The notes under the pieces were generated by a model. That model saw only the letters and a program-made list of their open reading frames with translations. It ran no database searches and was not told the DNA's origin. Made by a program: the position numbers and the translations under genes. From assembly GCA_030549335.1 (NCBI GenBank), contig CM060191.1, positions 53,481,447-53,545,446 on the forward strand: a DNA stretch of 64,000 nucleotides, given 5' to 3'. Positions 1 to 9,966 of this stretch are shown piece by piece (within the stretch, counting starts at the first letter, position 1; the number at the start of each line of letters is the position of its first letter). Source of the stretch: Pontederia crassipes. Its lineage: Eukaryota > Streptophyta > Magnoliopsida > Commelinales > Pontederiaceae.

Positions 1-243
1 CCCTGAGTTGTTGGTTTTCACGAGACCCATAGCTTGAATGGTCCTACGATTGAGGTGAGTGTTTCCTGGCACAGCTTCGAGATCATCCAAGTCAAGTTGT
101 AGGTGCTGAGCGATAGGTGTGAGAAGGGCACCCATATTAATGCTACCGCCATGATGAGTAGTGCGGCGCTGAAATCGACGAATGAGGAAGGCACCCACAT
201 TAACGGGAGTTCTGTGAAGCATGCTGTGGATGAGATATAACTC

Positions 244-723
244 TCATTCTGAGACGGCACCATCATTATCACTGCGTCCACTTATGGTGTTGCTTAGCAT
301 GCGATGGACGTAGCGCAGAACAGGATTTTGAATTGAGCTATCTTTAGCGGTGTTCCAAACCAATCGATCTTCTTCTGTTATCTGTTTCCAAAAAGTTTCC
401 GCATCAAAGTCAGCAGGTACAGAAAGAGATCCATGGTTGGGAAATCCATAGATATTATTAATCTCTCCTAGAGTGAGAGTAAATGGTCGTCCATAAAGTT
501 GGAATGAAATGCGGGGCTGATCATAGTTCCTGCCATCTAAATTAAAGATTTCCAGAGATGAGAGGAATTCCATAATTAGTACTTCATAAGTTGGCCACCA
601 AGAATGCACAAAGTCAGATAGTCCAATTTGAGAAAATAATAGATGAGTATCTGCAAGTAAATTATACTCCCTCAGCAATTCAGTATCTGAAAATCTGGTG
701 GCATGAATTCGAATATCACACAT
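244..723 (-). pseudogene. ATHILA ORF-1-like domain of an Athila-type retroelement
   Basis: The minus-strand frame reads a domain with the hallmarks of the plant ATHILA ORF-1 family: a stretch like EFLSSLEIFNLDGRNY, then a core of the type LTLGEINNIYGFPNHG, and a later segment like NPVLRYVHRMLSNTISGR. The function of this protein is unknown; in Athila elements it is encoded apart from gag and pol. Related sequence seems to continue on both sides, to the window edge on the left and to about 870 on the right, but the region is degraded. Family assignment rests on remembered motif wording, not on a search. Confidence 0.65.
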
Positions 724-949
724 CCGTTCATATCGAGCTTAATACTCCGGCTTAGTCCAATAATAATCTCCGGGGTAGGAGATTAATTGTGAGGGCTGTG
801 GGGCCGGCTGAGCATTCGGATGTCGTCGTTCGTGACGTCCCCTCCATATATTAGCAAATCGTCTCATCTTGATCTGGACAAAAATAAACAAAGAAAAGGT
901 ACCGGCTTGGTGGAAGCGGCTGAGGTTTCGACCGTAGTATTCGACGAAG

Positions 950-1825
950 AACCGGATGAAGGTCGGAGGTGACTCGGCCGTAAGGGACCGGTTGACGAAG
1001 AACTTCGGCCGTAATTGATGATAGCTCGGCCGAAGATTGGAGTTTGGCCGTAAGAAGTTGGAGGTGTGACTCGGAACTCGGCCGTAAGAAGTTGATGAAC
1101 CTGTAGATTTCAGCCGTAAAGTGAAAAAACTCGCCCGGAGCTTGGCCGTAAGAGAGCGGCGGAGATGGTGTGACTTCGGCCGTAAAACGAAGATGACGTG
1201 GAGGCTTGGCCGTAACGTACTGGGCGTAAGGATCGGCTGTTGGCGTTTGAGACTTCGGCCGTAATAAATGTCGGTGCGGTGGAAGATCGGCCGTAACGCA
1301 CAAGGAAGCGCTGGAACTTCGGCCGTAAGGAGTTGCTCGGCCGGAGTCGAGTGGAGTTTCACTTCGGCCGTAAGGTAGAAAGCTCGGCCGTAATGAAGTT
1401 GATTGATCTGCAACAAACGAGAAGAGGTAAGTATTTTATAGATGAATTTATGGGGTAATACCTGTTCCGACAGCGCGCAGTGAAAGGTCAAATCCGGCGT
1501 AAAGGCATGCATTTTTCCAAGGTATGTCCGTGGTCTGCTGATGTGACATCTCGGCCGTAATGGAATGGTGGCAGGGCGTAATAGGAACCCGCAGCTCTTG
1601 TCATGTCTCGGCGTGGTCATTGAGGTGATTGTCGGCCGTAACGAGGAATGGCGGTGTGGCGCTGGTGTGTCATCTCGGCCGTAACGAAAACGGTGGGTGG
1701 CAGGGCGTAACGACGGTCGCTTCGGCCGTAATGTCCGAGCTTGATGCATGTGTGACAACTCGGCCGTAATGCGCACGTAACGAGGGTGGCAGGGCGTAAT
1801 GTCTGAGCTTCGGCCGTAGAGAGAA
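950..1825. repeat. Dispersed ten-base repeat TTACGGCCGA, internal array
   Basis: The decamer TTACGGCCGA (TCGGCCGTAA on the plus strand) recurs roughly 25-30 times, separated by unrelated spacers of about 20-50 bases, together with a related GGGCGTAA motif. The long minus-strand frames here read the decamer in three phases (Leu-Arg-Pro, Tyr-Gly-Arg, Thr-Ala-Glu), which argues that they are by-products of the repeat. Spacers differ in length and sequence, so this is neither a classical tandem array nor a CRISPR. A TATA-like stretch on the minus strand lies near 1433-1443 within it. The same motif fills 4355-4900 in the LTR. Confidence 0.85.
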
Positions 1826-1967
1826 TCAATTCTTGGAATTTACGCCCTGAGTTTATCTCTCCTTACAAAATATTAAATATTAATTAAATTAAATGACTCC
1901 ATAATAAAATAAATGTCTAATAAAACTATCACCGAAATTAAGATATTAACAACTAATTAGACTAATC

Positions 1968-2015
1968 AAAATAAAAAATAAAAATAAAAATAAAAATAAA
2001 AATAAAAATAAAAAG
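1968..2015. repeat. (AAAAAT)n microsatellite
   Basis: About seven copies of a six-base AAAAAT unit in a row, just after the gag frame on the minus strand and before the decamer-rich spacer. The flank at 1860-1960 is very AT-rich and shows no gene. Confidence 0.9.
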
Positions 2016-2068
2016 GATAGAAATAGTTCTGATTTATAGTCGTCAGCTTGACTTAGTTCTGATGAAAA

Positions 2069-3457
2069 TCAAGGCCTATTTTGCTCTTCCCCTCTTGGAT
2101 TTTTCTCTGTGTTACTTGGGAGAGAACCCGGTGTACGTCCAGTTAGTTGTGCCGCCATCTGGCCCAGTTGTCTTTTCAGATTTCGAATAGATGCATCCTG
2201 ACTCGTGGCTCTAGATTCCATATTCTTCTGCAATGCTTGCATTGTGTCTATGATCTGTGCCATCATCTCCTGCATATGATTTGATGATTGATGTTGGAGA
2301 GTATCAGGTTGTCTTTTCAGTATATACTCTTTTGATGGACCAGAAGATTGGCCTTGGTTCTGATTATAGGCAAACTTCGGATTATGTCTCCATCCATAAT
2401 CGTTGTTCCTGTAAAATGGATTGGAAATAAAGTTAGCATTTTCAATTTGATTTGAATCTGAAGTGTTACCTGTAGGGCTATAATTGCTAGAATTTCCCAT
2501 TAGTGACATCATCTGCTCGAATTTTTGATTAAGTGACTCCAGCTGAGCCACTATTTCTGAAGATTGTATTCCTTGTGTAGCATGTACATCATGAGTTCGG
2601 CGAGATGGTCTCCTTTCTTGGCTTGACTTGAGGGCTACAGCTTCAATTATATCTTGTATCTCACTAGGACGTTTAGATCCCAGTACTGTCCCTCCTGCTG
2701 ATTGATCGAGCTTGTCTTGATCTGCAGGTCGTAATCCATGGTAAAAATCTTCCATTACTTGCCATTTTGGAATTCTGTTGTCAGGAACTCTGGCCAGCAG
2801 TTCCTTATATCGTTCCCAGGCTTCATATAACGTCTCGTTATCATCTTGAACAAATGCCCTCAGCTCCCTTCGATATTTGCCTGCCTTTTGTGGTGGACAA
2901 TATTTTCCAACAAACTTTTCTACTAGCTCCAACCAAGAATGAATCGATCCTGCAGGCAAAGTTTTAAACCAAGTGGAAGCTTTGTCACGTAAAGATTGAG
3001 GGAATAATAATAAACGAATAACTTCAGAAGAAACATTATTATTTCTAAAGGTGCTCAGAGTGGCAAGAAATTTATCAAGGTGATCGTGAGGGTCTTCATG
3101 AAATCCTCCTCCAAATTGGGATGCTTGTATCATCCTCACGATTGCGGGATTTATCTCAAAATTATTTGCGTTAATATCAGGCAGCACGATGCATGATTCT
3201 CGGTCACTGTATCTGGCCGAGACATATTCTCTCATAGAAAGTTCTGCTTCATCTTCTCGCCGATTATTATATGGTGGAACCAGTTCATTCTGTTGCTCTA
3301 GTCTCTGATTGTCGCGTGCTTGTTCCGCCATTTTTCTTATATTTCTTCGTAATCGACGATAGGTTCTTTCAATCTCAGGATCAAATTCCAACAGTGGATT
3401 TGAACTTCTAGTGCGCTTATCAGAAGATTCCAGGATTGGTTGTGTTTTAATTTTCAA
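2069..3457 (-). CDS. gag: Gag polyprotein of an Athila-type retrotransposon, frame open
   Basis: A 462-codon open frame encodes a Gag protein, the structural protein that packages retroelement RNA into particles. The first in-frame ATG is at 3331; codons upstream stay open back to the primer-binding site, so the true start is uncertain. Residues about 95-250 form the retrotransposon gag core: an NNFEINPAIVRMIQ-like segment, a FGGGFHEDPHDHLDKF stretch, LRDKASTWF, a KYCPPQKAGKYRREL stretch and LYEAWERYKELL. The C-terminal half is rich in Gln, Asn and Ser with an alpha-helical MAQIIDTMQALQ segment; no zinc knuckle was noticed. The frame looks whole, unlike most elements in the window. It lies 20-30 bases from the primer-binding site and is followed by AT-rich and decamer-repeat DNA, not by pol. 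Confidence 0.85.
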   Translation of the reverse strand: MKIKTQPILESSDKRTRSSNPLLEFDPEIERTYRRLRRNIRKMAEQARDNQRLEQQNELVPPYNNRREDEAELSMREYVSARYSDRESCIVLPDINANNFEINPAIVRMIQASQFGGGFHEDPHDHLDKFLATLSTFRNNNVSSEVIRLLLFPQSLRDKASTWFKTLPAGSIHSWLELVEKFVGKYCPPQKAGKYRRELRAFVQDDNETLYEAWERYKELLARVPDNRIPKWQVMEDFYHGLRPADQDKLDQSAGGTVLGSKRPSEIQDIIEAVALKSSQERRPSRRTHDVHATQGIQSSEIVAQLESLNQKFEQMMSLMGNSSNYSPTGNTSDSNQIENANFISNPFYRNNDYGWRHNPKFAYNQNQGQSSGPSKEYILKRQPDTLQHQSSNHMQEMMAQIIDTMQALQKNMESRATSQDASIRNLKRQLGQMAAQLTGRTPGSLPSNTEKNPRGEEQNRP

Positions 3458-3461
3458 TTAG

Positions 3462-3480
3462 TACCTGCAACAACCAATTT
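3462..3480 (-). promoter_or_regulatory. Degenerate primer-binding site, Athila/Tat type
   Basis: The minus strand reads ATTGGTTGTTGCAGGTAC right after the LTR. It is alignable to the usual Athila/Tat site TTGGCGCCGTTGCCGGGG, which pairs with a tRNA 3' end to prime reverse transcription. The similarity is imperfect; its position between LTR and gag supports the reading. Confidence 0.5.
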
Positions 3481-4318
3481 TCAGTAAGATAAAAGAATAA
3501 AATAAAATATATACAAGAAGAAAGAAATTCAGATAATAGGTCACGAAAAATGAGTTTTTTTTTACTAATAAAGTCTTTCGGCACGATAGAATTTGAAAAT
3601 TCGTCATTAAAATTAATTTTCGAGAGGAACTTTTCAGAAATTCTTCAAACCAATACGAATACCAAAAATTAATATCGACCGAAAGAATTTATGATGATAT
3701 AAGAAATCACACAAAATAAATCCAAAATCATATTAAAATTAAGATGCATTAAATTGGATTCTCTAGACTATTAATCACTCCACAAACTGGTATAGATTAA
3801 TAGACCACACAAACTTGATTCTCCACACACTAGTTATCAAATTTATGTCAATTATTAATTCTAAATAAAATCAATTATAATTAGTATAATAAATTCTGAA
3901 ATTAAACACTCCACAAACTGGTATAGCCTAATTCAGAAATTTAATTAACTAATATAAAAGCATTAAGCACAATTAATAATTGATCAGAAAAGATTAAAAC
4001 AAATAAAATGGGGTCCAAACATTTCCCTTCAATTAATAATCTCCTAAAATAATAATCCTAAAAACATGGAGTTCATCCTAGAAATTCTGGAGAGATAATA
4101 ATAAAATAACAATAATAATCGAAAGAATTACACCCAAAATAGAAGTAGAGCTCTTGAATTGGGCAGACAGTCGGGCAGCCTCTCGGACTTGATCAGGGTC
4201 GCGATCAACCTCCAGCCGTCGCACCTCTCTCCTCTTGGTCGTAGCCTGCAGAGCTCACGACTCACCGTGGAAGAAACCTGAACTTCAGAGCACCAATTGA
4301 AACGATGGATTCTTCACG

Positions 4319-4326
4319 TATTTATA
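4319..4326 (-). promoter_or_regulatory. LTR TATA box
   Basis: The minus strand reads CCTATAAATACGTG here, inside the LTR, with the decamer repeats upstream and the leader and gag downstream. This is the expected place for the LTR promoter that drives gag. Confidence 0.6.
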
Positions 4327-4354
4327 GGGTGCGGACGACTTCAATTTGATCTCG

Positions 4355-4905
4355 GCTGTAACATCGTACGGCTAACTTTAAATTTATAAGATAAACTCGG
4401 CCAAAGATAAATCATTTTATCATTACGCCCAAAGATAAATCCTTTTTATCTTTACTCCCTTAGAGTCTCGGCCGTAAGGAAAATATTTTATCTTTACTCC
4501 TTTCCATTACTCCCAAAGGATAAAAATCCTTTTATCTTTACGCCCAAACAATTTTATCTTTACACCTTCGTATATCGGCCAAAACGGATGATTTCAATTG
4601 CCATTACTCCCTCCAAATCTCGGCCGTAAGGAATGAACTTATCTTGTTACGCCCAAAGATAAACTCGATTGATTGTTACACCCTTCATCTTCATGCCATT
4701 ACGCCCTCCGAATTTCGGCCGTAAGGAAGGACTTCTCCTGTTACGCCCAAAAGATAAAAACATTTATCTTTACGCCTTCAAATGTTAGCCGTAACAAAGA
4801 ATTAAATCTTGTTACTCCTTTTGAATCTCGGCCGTAACGACTTGGGTGTAAAGCCAAATCTCGGCCGTAAGAAATAATTTCTTTGAATTTCGGCCGAGAT
4901 TCGAA
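4355..4905. repeat. Decamer repeat array in LTR U3
   Basis: TCGGCCGTAA or one-base variants occur about nine times, mixed with TTACGCCCAA, TTACTCCC and TTTATCTTTACGCC units. It matches the motif set at 950-1825 but lies upstream of the TATA box, in U3. Confidence 0.8.
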
Positions 4906-5095
4906 TTTTCCTGCAAATAATTATCAAAATATAGTTAATCCATCCACAATTAAAATATTTAGAGAATTTAATAATTAAAATTGATAAATCCGGAATTATG
5001 ATTAGAAGTGACTAAAAATGATGCATGCCATGATCAAATTATAGAAAATTTCATTAAAATAATTAACTAAAATATGTTATATTTTGCATGCATCA

Positions 5096-5830
5096 AGTCC
5101 CAATGTTGAAAACATAAGTGCATACTGAGCTTATGCATTTTCACTTTAAAATTTTTACACTTTAAAACTTCTGATATTTTCATTCATACTTTTTTTATTT
5201 GCTACTTTATGTGCTTCTCTATATTACACAAGGTAGTCCACGTAATGGACTTTCGACCGACGGATCCCAGAGCAGTTGTCCTTAGGTCGTCAGGCAAGAA
5301 TCCCCTATGGATCTAATCACCCGGACACACCAGTTCCAAATAACACTTTTGTACTTCTTTATTTTTTTTGGTAGGGTGCAACTAACCCTCTTTTATATTT
5401 TTGCACGTGTTTTTTTTACTATAAGGTCAATAAACACATAAACGTTCAACAAAGAGGAAATTATTATCAAAACTAAAGAAAAATAAAAGAAAAGAGCATG
5501 AACAAGAATTTATCATCCAAATATTCATAGTTCTACTTAGCAACATTCACATTCCAAATACCTAATACTAAGGCGATAAAAGATAAAATAATAGTGCTTT
5601 GAATTTCGTTAACTAGTAGGATGTCCTTGAATAATGTTTGAAAATAAGAAAATATTAAGACATGAGAAAGAATGATATAAAATTTTTTAATTTCTATAGT
5701 TTTTCGAAATGGTGCAAATATATGCAAATAATAGATAAATATGATAAGAACGTATGCATGTAATGCAATATAAGATGATAGGCATGATGCATGAAAATGC
5801 AAACTCCCCCAAACTTGAACTCAACACTGT
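5096..5830 (-). other. 3' noncoding tract of an Athila-type element
   Basis: The minus strand reads a segment ending AACAGTGTTGAGTTC then AAGTTTGGGGGAG near 5800, a phrase typical of the end of Athila/Tat coding regions, followed by a block with CCTAAGGACAACTGCTCT and GGTGATTAGATCC and then the LTR start. The same tract, diverged, is at 50222-51100. No protein is encoded; short plus-strand frames here look incidental. Confidence 0.6.
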
Positions 5831-8800
5831 TCTCAGTGTTAAAAATCAAATTCGGAAAAGGGAGTATAAAAATAATAAAGAAATCATAAAGGGAGGAATT
5901 GAAAAGAAACAACCTGATGTATCCCAATGTGATAGATGTGGAAGCTGTAGAGAGAATCCAATGTATGGTTCGGATGTCAAATCTGGTGAAGTTGTCGATG
6001 TCGAATAGACTTTACAATAAATTGTATGCGTTGCTCAATTTAAGAAAGTCAGGACATAGAACTCCTTTAGAACGCATAAGTGGCCTTCATTTGGAAACTT
6101 CAGTGAACATAAGAATGCCATGGTGATCTGTTCGTAGGATGTCCATAATTGCTATTCTCGGGATAACTAATTTGAAATGAAGAGCCTTCTTCAACAACTT
6201 ATGACTCTTTTAGTACGTCGGTGACGACGAACCGAGACCTTTATGCGGGGCGACATGATGCAAGGTTGCAGGGATGACCGTGAAAAGTAGGTAACAGTCC
6301 GTAAAACGAATTTCACAAGTTGCAATTCAGTTGGAACGACCCTCACAGAATGTTAGACAGTAAATTAACGGCGCGTTCAAAGTGTTTCACAGCCCTTGTG
6401 CAGTTGTCTTCTTCATTCCTATCGATGGGTTGCCGGTAGTGCAGATCAGTCGGTGATGGTGGTTCAGTGATGACATTGTGGGCGAAAGGCACCGATCGTC
6501 GATCAGAGAGGATGTCGATGTGGTGTTGCTACGATCATCGATCAGAGAGAAGAAAAGGGGGTGCTACTGCTGTCGTCGATCAGACAGGAAAATAGGGGCG
6601 GCACTGGGCTTTGTCGAAGATGAAGATCATGGCGGTGAGTCGGGGAGAAGATGGATTGTGTATGCCAAAGATCGAGGATGACGCCTCTATGAAGGAACCG
6701 CCGACGGTGAGGAAGGAGATCAGAACGATCAAAATACAGCTTCCTGCGACGAATCTATGATCACGTAGAGGTCGCAAGTTCCTTAGTCACTGATGGGCAT
6801 CGCGCAAGTCAATCTGGTGGTCGAAGAAGATGAACGAAGCGTCGATGCCACTTGGATGATGGGGTGTGAAGGAGCGGCGTCATGGACCTGCATACAAATA
6901 CATACAAAGAGAGGGTCATGAAAGGTATCTCACGGGGTGTGAGTCGAAAAAAAATGCAATGTTCATTCATGAAATGACCCACTCATGGGTCGCGAAAGCT
7001 TAATAACGGCTCGTGAAACCTTTATGTGCGTCTGAGGACTTTTTGTGAGACCCATAAAATTAATCTAATGGCCTATCATGAAATCAGTGAGAGCGGACAA
7101 ACCTACTGGGAGATCCATGACAGGTGTGACTTGCATAAAGTGTGTATAGAGAATATTGCACGAATAAGGGGAGGTAAAGACCTCTATGACACAAGTCTAC
7201 CCTATATTCTGGAGTGTTACCCTTGAATACAGAAATTATTACGTGAAGTTTTAAAATTTATAATCTCTCCTATCGAAATGCGATACGCAAGCGTATGATG
7301 CATCATTGTAGTGCTAGATTTTAGAGAAATCTTTCGGAGCAAATCTAATAAAGAAAATAGCTATTGAAACAAGAGGTAAAGAAAAATAGTGATGTAACGC
7401 GAAAGGAAACTAAAGTATATTTTTGTGATTTTCTGTGTGTAAAAAAGAAAATGCTGTAAAAGTCGAATGATTAATATACTAAGAAGATGTGAAGGATGAA
7501 GACGGATGCTGAGGACTTATGGGAGGTGCCGATGCTGTAAGACTCGATGTTCTTTAGTTTAACGTGTTATGACAAAGGTGACCGAGTTCCATTCTTACAT
7601 GTATATTCGGTGAATCTCCGCAATGGAGACATACGAGTTCCCACAAACATGTTCGAGTTGATGGAAAGCCTATGTTTACATGCGAGAGAAGGGTTCGTAC
7701 AAAGAAATAAAACATGTAATTGTTATGGTACGAAATGAGCTTTTCTAGGGATTTGAGCCTAAGTCTTGAATCCACCAAATTCCATGCATTCTAAGAGATA
7801 CACTTGAGGCAAGGAGGCTGCGGTCGGCTCACGCTTGCCTTAGGGGAATGTGGATCACCCTCTCGGGCAGAATGCATGTCTCAGTTTCTTCAAGATGGCT
7901 TAGAAGTTTTCAATAGGAGAAGATAAAGAAATTGAACACAGCGATGGTGAAGTAGAAGCACACGGTCATCCATTGTAACCGTTTAAGTTAATCTCAAAAC
8001 TTTGACTCAATTCGATCATTTATTGCAAGAAATCCAGAGGGAGCATAACCTTTTCAGGCCGTGATTCAAAGGATGAACGACGTCTAACCCAAATCAGTTA
8101 AGAATCCATCATTGATCTTGCGAAAACCAAAGTCATGAACCACTGCTTGCCTTAGGCTAGATTTCTCCACGTTCGGTCGCGATGGAGACTATAACATTCC
8201 TGCGGTGAGGGGTGCAAGGTAGCAAATGATTCGGGAAACCCCTCCTATCAGACACAAGCATGGAAAATACAGGAACCATGCATGGAACTATCTTCATCCA
8301 GGCTAGATTTCTCCACGTTCGATCGCGATAGAGCTTGTAATATCTCTATGGTCGGGGGTGCAGGGTGAAGATAGTTCATATTGCTCAAATCCATATGTAA
8401 ATTAGAAGACAAAGGATCGAACAGTAAACCCAAGGAACATCGTATATTATCAGAAACTCAGAAAAGCATCAATACTCGATATTGTTCATGACAAAAATCC
8501 AAATAAAACGTAGCCAAAGAACATTCAAATCCAAATCACATCATCACCTCCTGGCCTCAGCAGGGCTGGTTAGTTACAAAACATATGGAAAATACACTCT
8601 TGTTCATAAATTCCCAAAGGCATTGTTCTTTCTCTCCTTCACTCTCTTCCTAGTTCGATCAGCCACTCTCCCAAGCAATCCTCTCCGAAAGGCGTCATCT
8701 CCCCTTTTGCTTGCTGCCTCTTCTACTTTTATACCTGCTTCCACCTTCTTTTTCCTGCACCTCTGTCCCTTTTGTAGGCACCTGCTCCTATCTTCTGTTG

Positions 8801-8960
8801 CCTTCTGAGAGCTCAACAGCTCTACAATGGTCCCCTCTGCCACTTTGGGAAGCTTCCTAGCGTCCGGGTGATGAAGGAGCTTGGCTGGTCTCCATGCTGT
8901 AGAGGGTGCTTGCTGTTATGTTGCTTGGCCTTTTCCTCACTCTGGCAGCAAAACAACAGT
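5830..8960. other. No recognisable gene; degraded repeat DNA
   Basis: Short frames occur on both strands (for example 6478-6681, 7026-7226 and 8482-8808) but none shows a known domain or credible length. Phrases such as ACCCTCTCGGGCAG near 7855 resemble those at 62.8-63.4 kb, suggesting remnants of the same retroelement type. A 66-base duplication lies at 8154-8220 and 8301-8366. Confidence 0.5.
8154..8366. repeat. Duplicated block of about 66 bases
   Basis: A block beginning GGCTAGATTTCTCCACGTTC and ending in GGGGGTGCAGGGT-like sequence occurs at 8154-8220 and 8301-8366, separated by about 80 bases, at roughly 80% identity by eye. Confidence 0.75.
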
Positions 8961-9061
8961 GCATGGCTCGGCCGCTCGACTTCATCCCAGGAGCTAATCG
9001 GCTCCCCTGCAAAACGTTATGAAATTTAATCCAAAAATGAATTGGCAGAGGTTTCCATTAA

Positions 9062-9851
9062 TGATATGTGAGTTCATGCGGAGAATATTTGTCATGCATT
9101 GAATTGGTGGCATATACACGTACTCGTGAGTGAATAACCGCATAAAATGAGCATTATATGTGATACGATGCTCAAGAACAATGCCTTGAGTGATCGAAAC
9201 AATATATGATAATCAAAGAAACAAGATCAAACGAATTTTCAAGGCAGCGAAATATCAACCTCAAGATTACAATGAACCAAGCAATCAATATTATAAATAG
9301 ATGGATTTAATAACAAAATTTCCAACCTTATAATTAACGGCGGAAGTTCCTGAAGAACGGGTTGCATGAGTTCCCTCACTGCAAAGCAATTAAGCCATAA
9401 TATTTATAAATTCAAAGATGTCTGAAATAATAGTAAACACCAGTATTTATAGGCCCTAGAAGCCTGAATTTGGGGTGGAAGAAAAAAAGGCCTAACTTAG
9501 CCTACAAGCAAGGAAATTGGTTTCCTAAAATAACTAAATAAATTCTTATTGCAACTCTCAACAGAATTTTCTTATATAATTAATGTCAAAAATTTCAAAT
9601 AAATATAGTTAAATCATGATTTATTTGGCCCAGGTTATGTTGACTCTTCATGCGGCCCAATTCGTAACACGTTGAGAAGTTGGATCTGATCTAACTCGAT
9701 CTTGTAACGGATCAATTGTAAATTCCAAACGTTCTTGATTATCTTCAATTTTCTTATGTCTGAGATCCACACCATTATCTTGATCAATCAACTTTGCTAG
9801 ATCATTCTTCTATCAACGACGACAATTATAGGCATTTCCCGGTTCATATCA
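9062..9851 (-). repeat. Candidate 3' LTR of a chromovirus-like element
   Basis: On the minus strand the segment opens TGATATGAACCGGG at 9851 and can end GAACTCACATATCA at 9062, giving matching TGATAT/ATATCA ends and a length of about 790 bases. A TATA box (CTATAAATACTGG, minus) lies at 9451-9444. It is preceded by a polypurine-rich stretch and an ATTCGAGGACGAATCC phrase, typical of the end of chromovirus pol. No second LTR was found, so the limits are tentative. Confidence 0.45.
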
Positions 9852-9966
9852 TTCCTGTCCTCTTCAAAAGGATTCGTCCTCGAATATGCATTTCCATGAA
9901 GATGAATAGATCTAGGTTCATATCATGTCCCTCCTCTTCGAAAAGATTCATCCACAAATCTACATT
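9841..9966 (-). repeat. 74-base tandem duplication at a polypurine tract/LTR edge
   Basis: Two copies (9841-9892 and 9915-9966) each carry, on the minus strand, a GAATCCTTTTGAAGAGGA-like purine tract followed by ATGATATGAACC, which is the putative LTR start. The copies are offset by 74 bases. Confidence 0.7.

Larger units (their letters stand above)
3484..5095 (-). repeat. LTR of the Athila-type element (about 1.6 kb)
   Basis: On the minus strand the LTR opens with TGATGCATGCAAAATATAAC at 5095, the same start as the partial LTR at 38273 and close to the start of the LTRs at 49084 and 62634. U3 (about 5095-4330) contains the decamer array; a TATA box lies at 4326-4319; the R/U5 part runs through AT-rich sequence to the primer-binding site. 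The 3' edge is placed by the primer-binding site and is uncertain by several bases. Confidence 0.6.
1..5830 (-). mobile_element. Athila-type Ty3/gypsy material: 3' tract, LTR, gag, spacer, ORF-1
   Basis: Read on the minus strand, the order is a 3' noncoding tract (5830-5096), an LTR (5095 to about 3484), a primer-binding site (3480-3462), an open gag frame (3457-2069), a repeat-filled spacer (about 1850-950) and an ORF-1-like domain running to the window edge. Gag, the primer-binding site and the ORF-1 domain all point to the Athila/Tat branch. No protease, reverse transcriptase or integrase is seen between gag and ORF-1, so this copy looks non-autonomous. The gag part looks whole; the ORF-1 part is broken. 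Because the LTR is preceded by 3' noncoding sequence and followed by a 5' leader, it may be shared by two tandem copies. Confidence 0.7.

Noticed and set aside
739-1776. A 345-codon minus-strand frame and overlapping 150-codon frame
   Set aside because: Most of the length is the decamer repeat read in three phases (LRP, YGR, TAE), with no stable protein pattern; only its last part may belong to the ORF-1-like region.
950-1825. CRISPR-like pattern of short repeats with spacers
   Set aside because: The repeat is only ten bases, spacing is irregular, the context is a plant retroelement and no cas gene exists.
8482-8808. A 108-codon plus-strand frame with a hydrophobic middle
   Set aside because: No homologue pattern recognised, an overlapping antisense frame of similar length exists, and the area is repeat debris.
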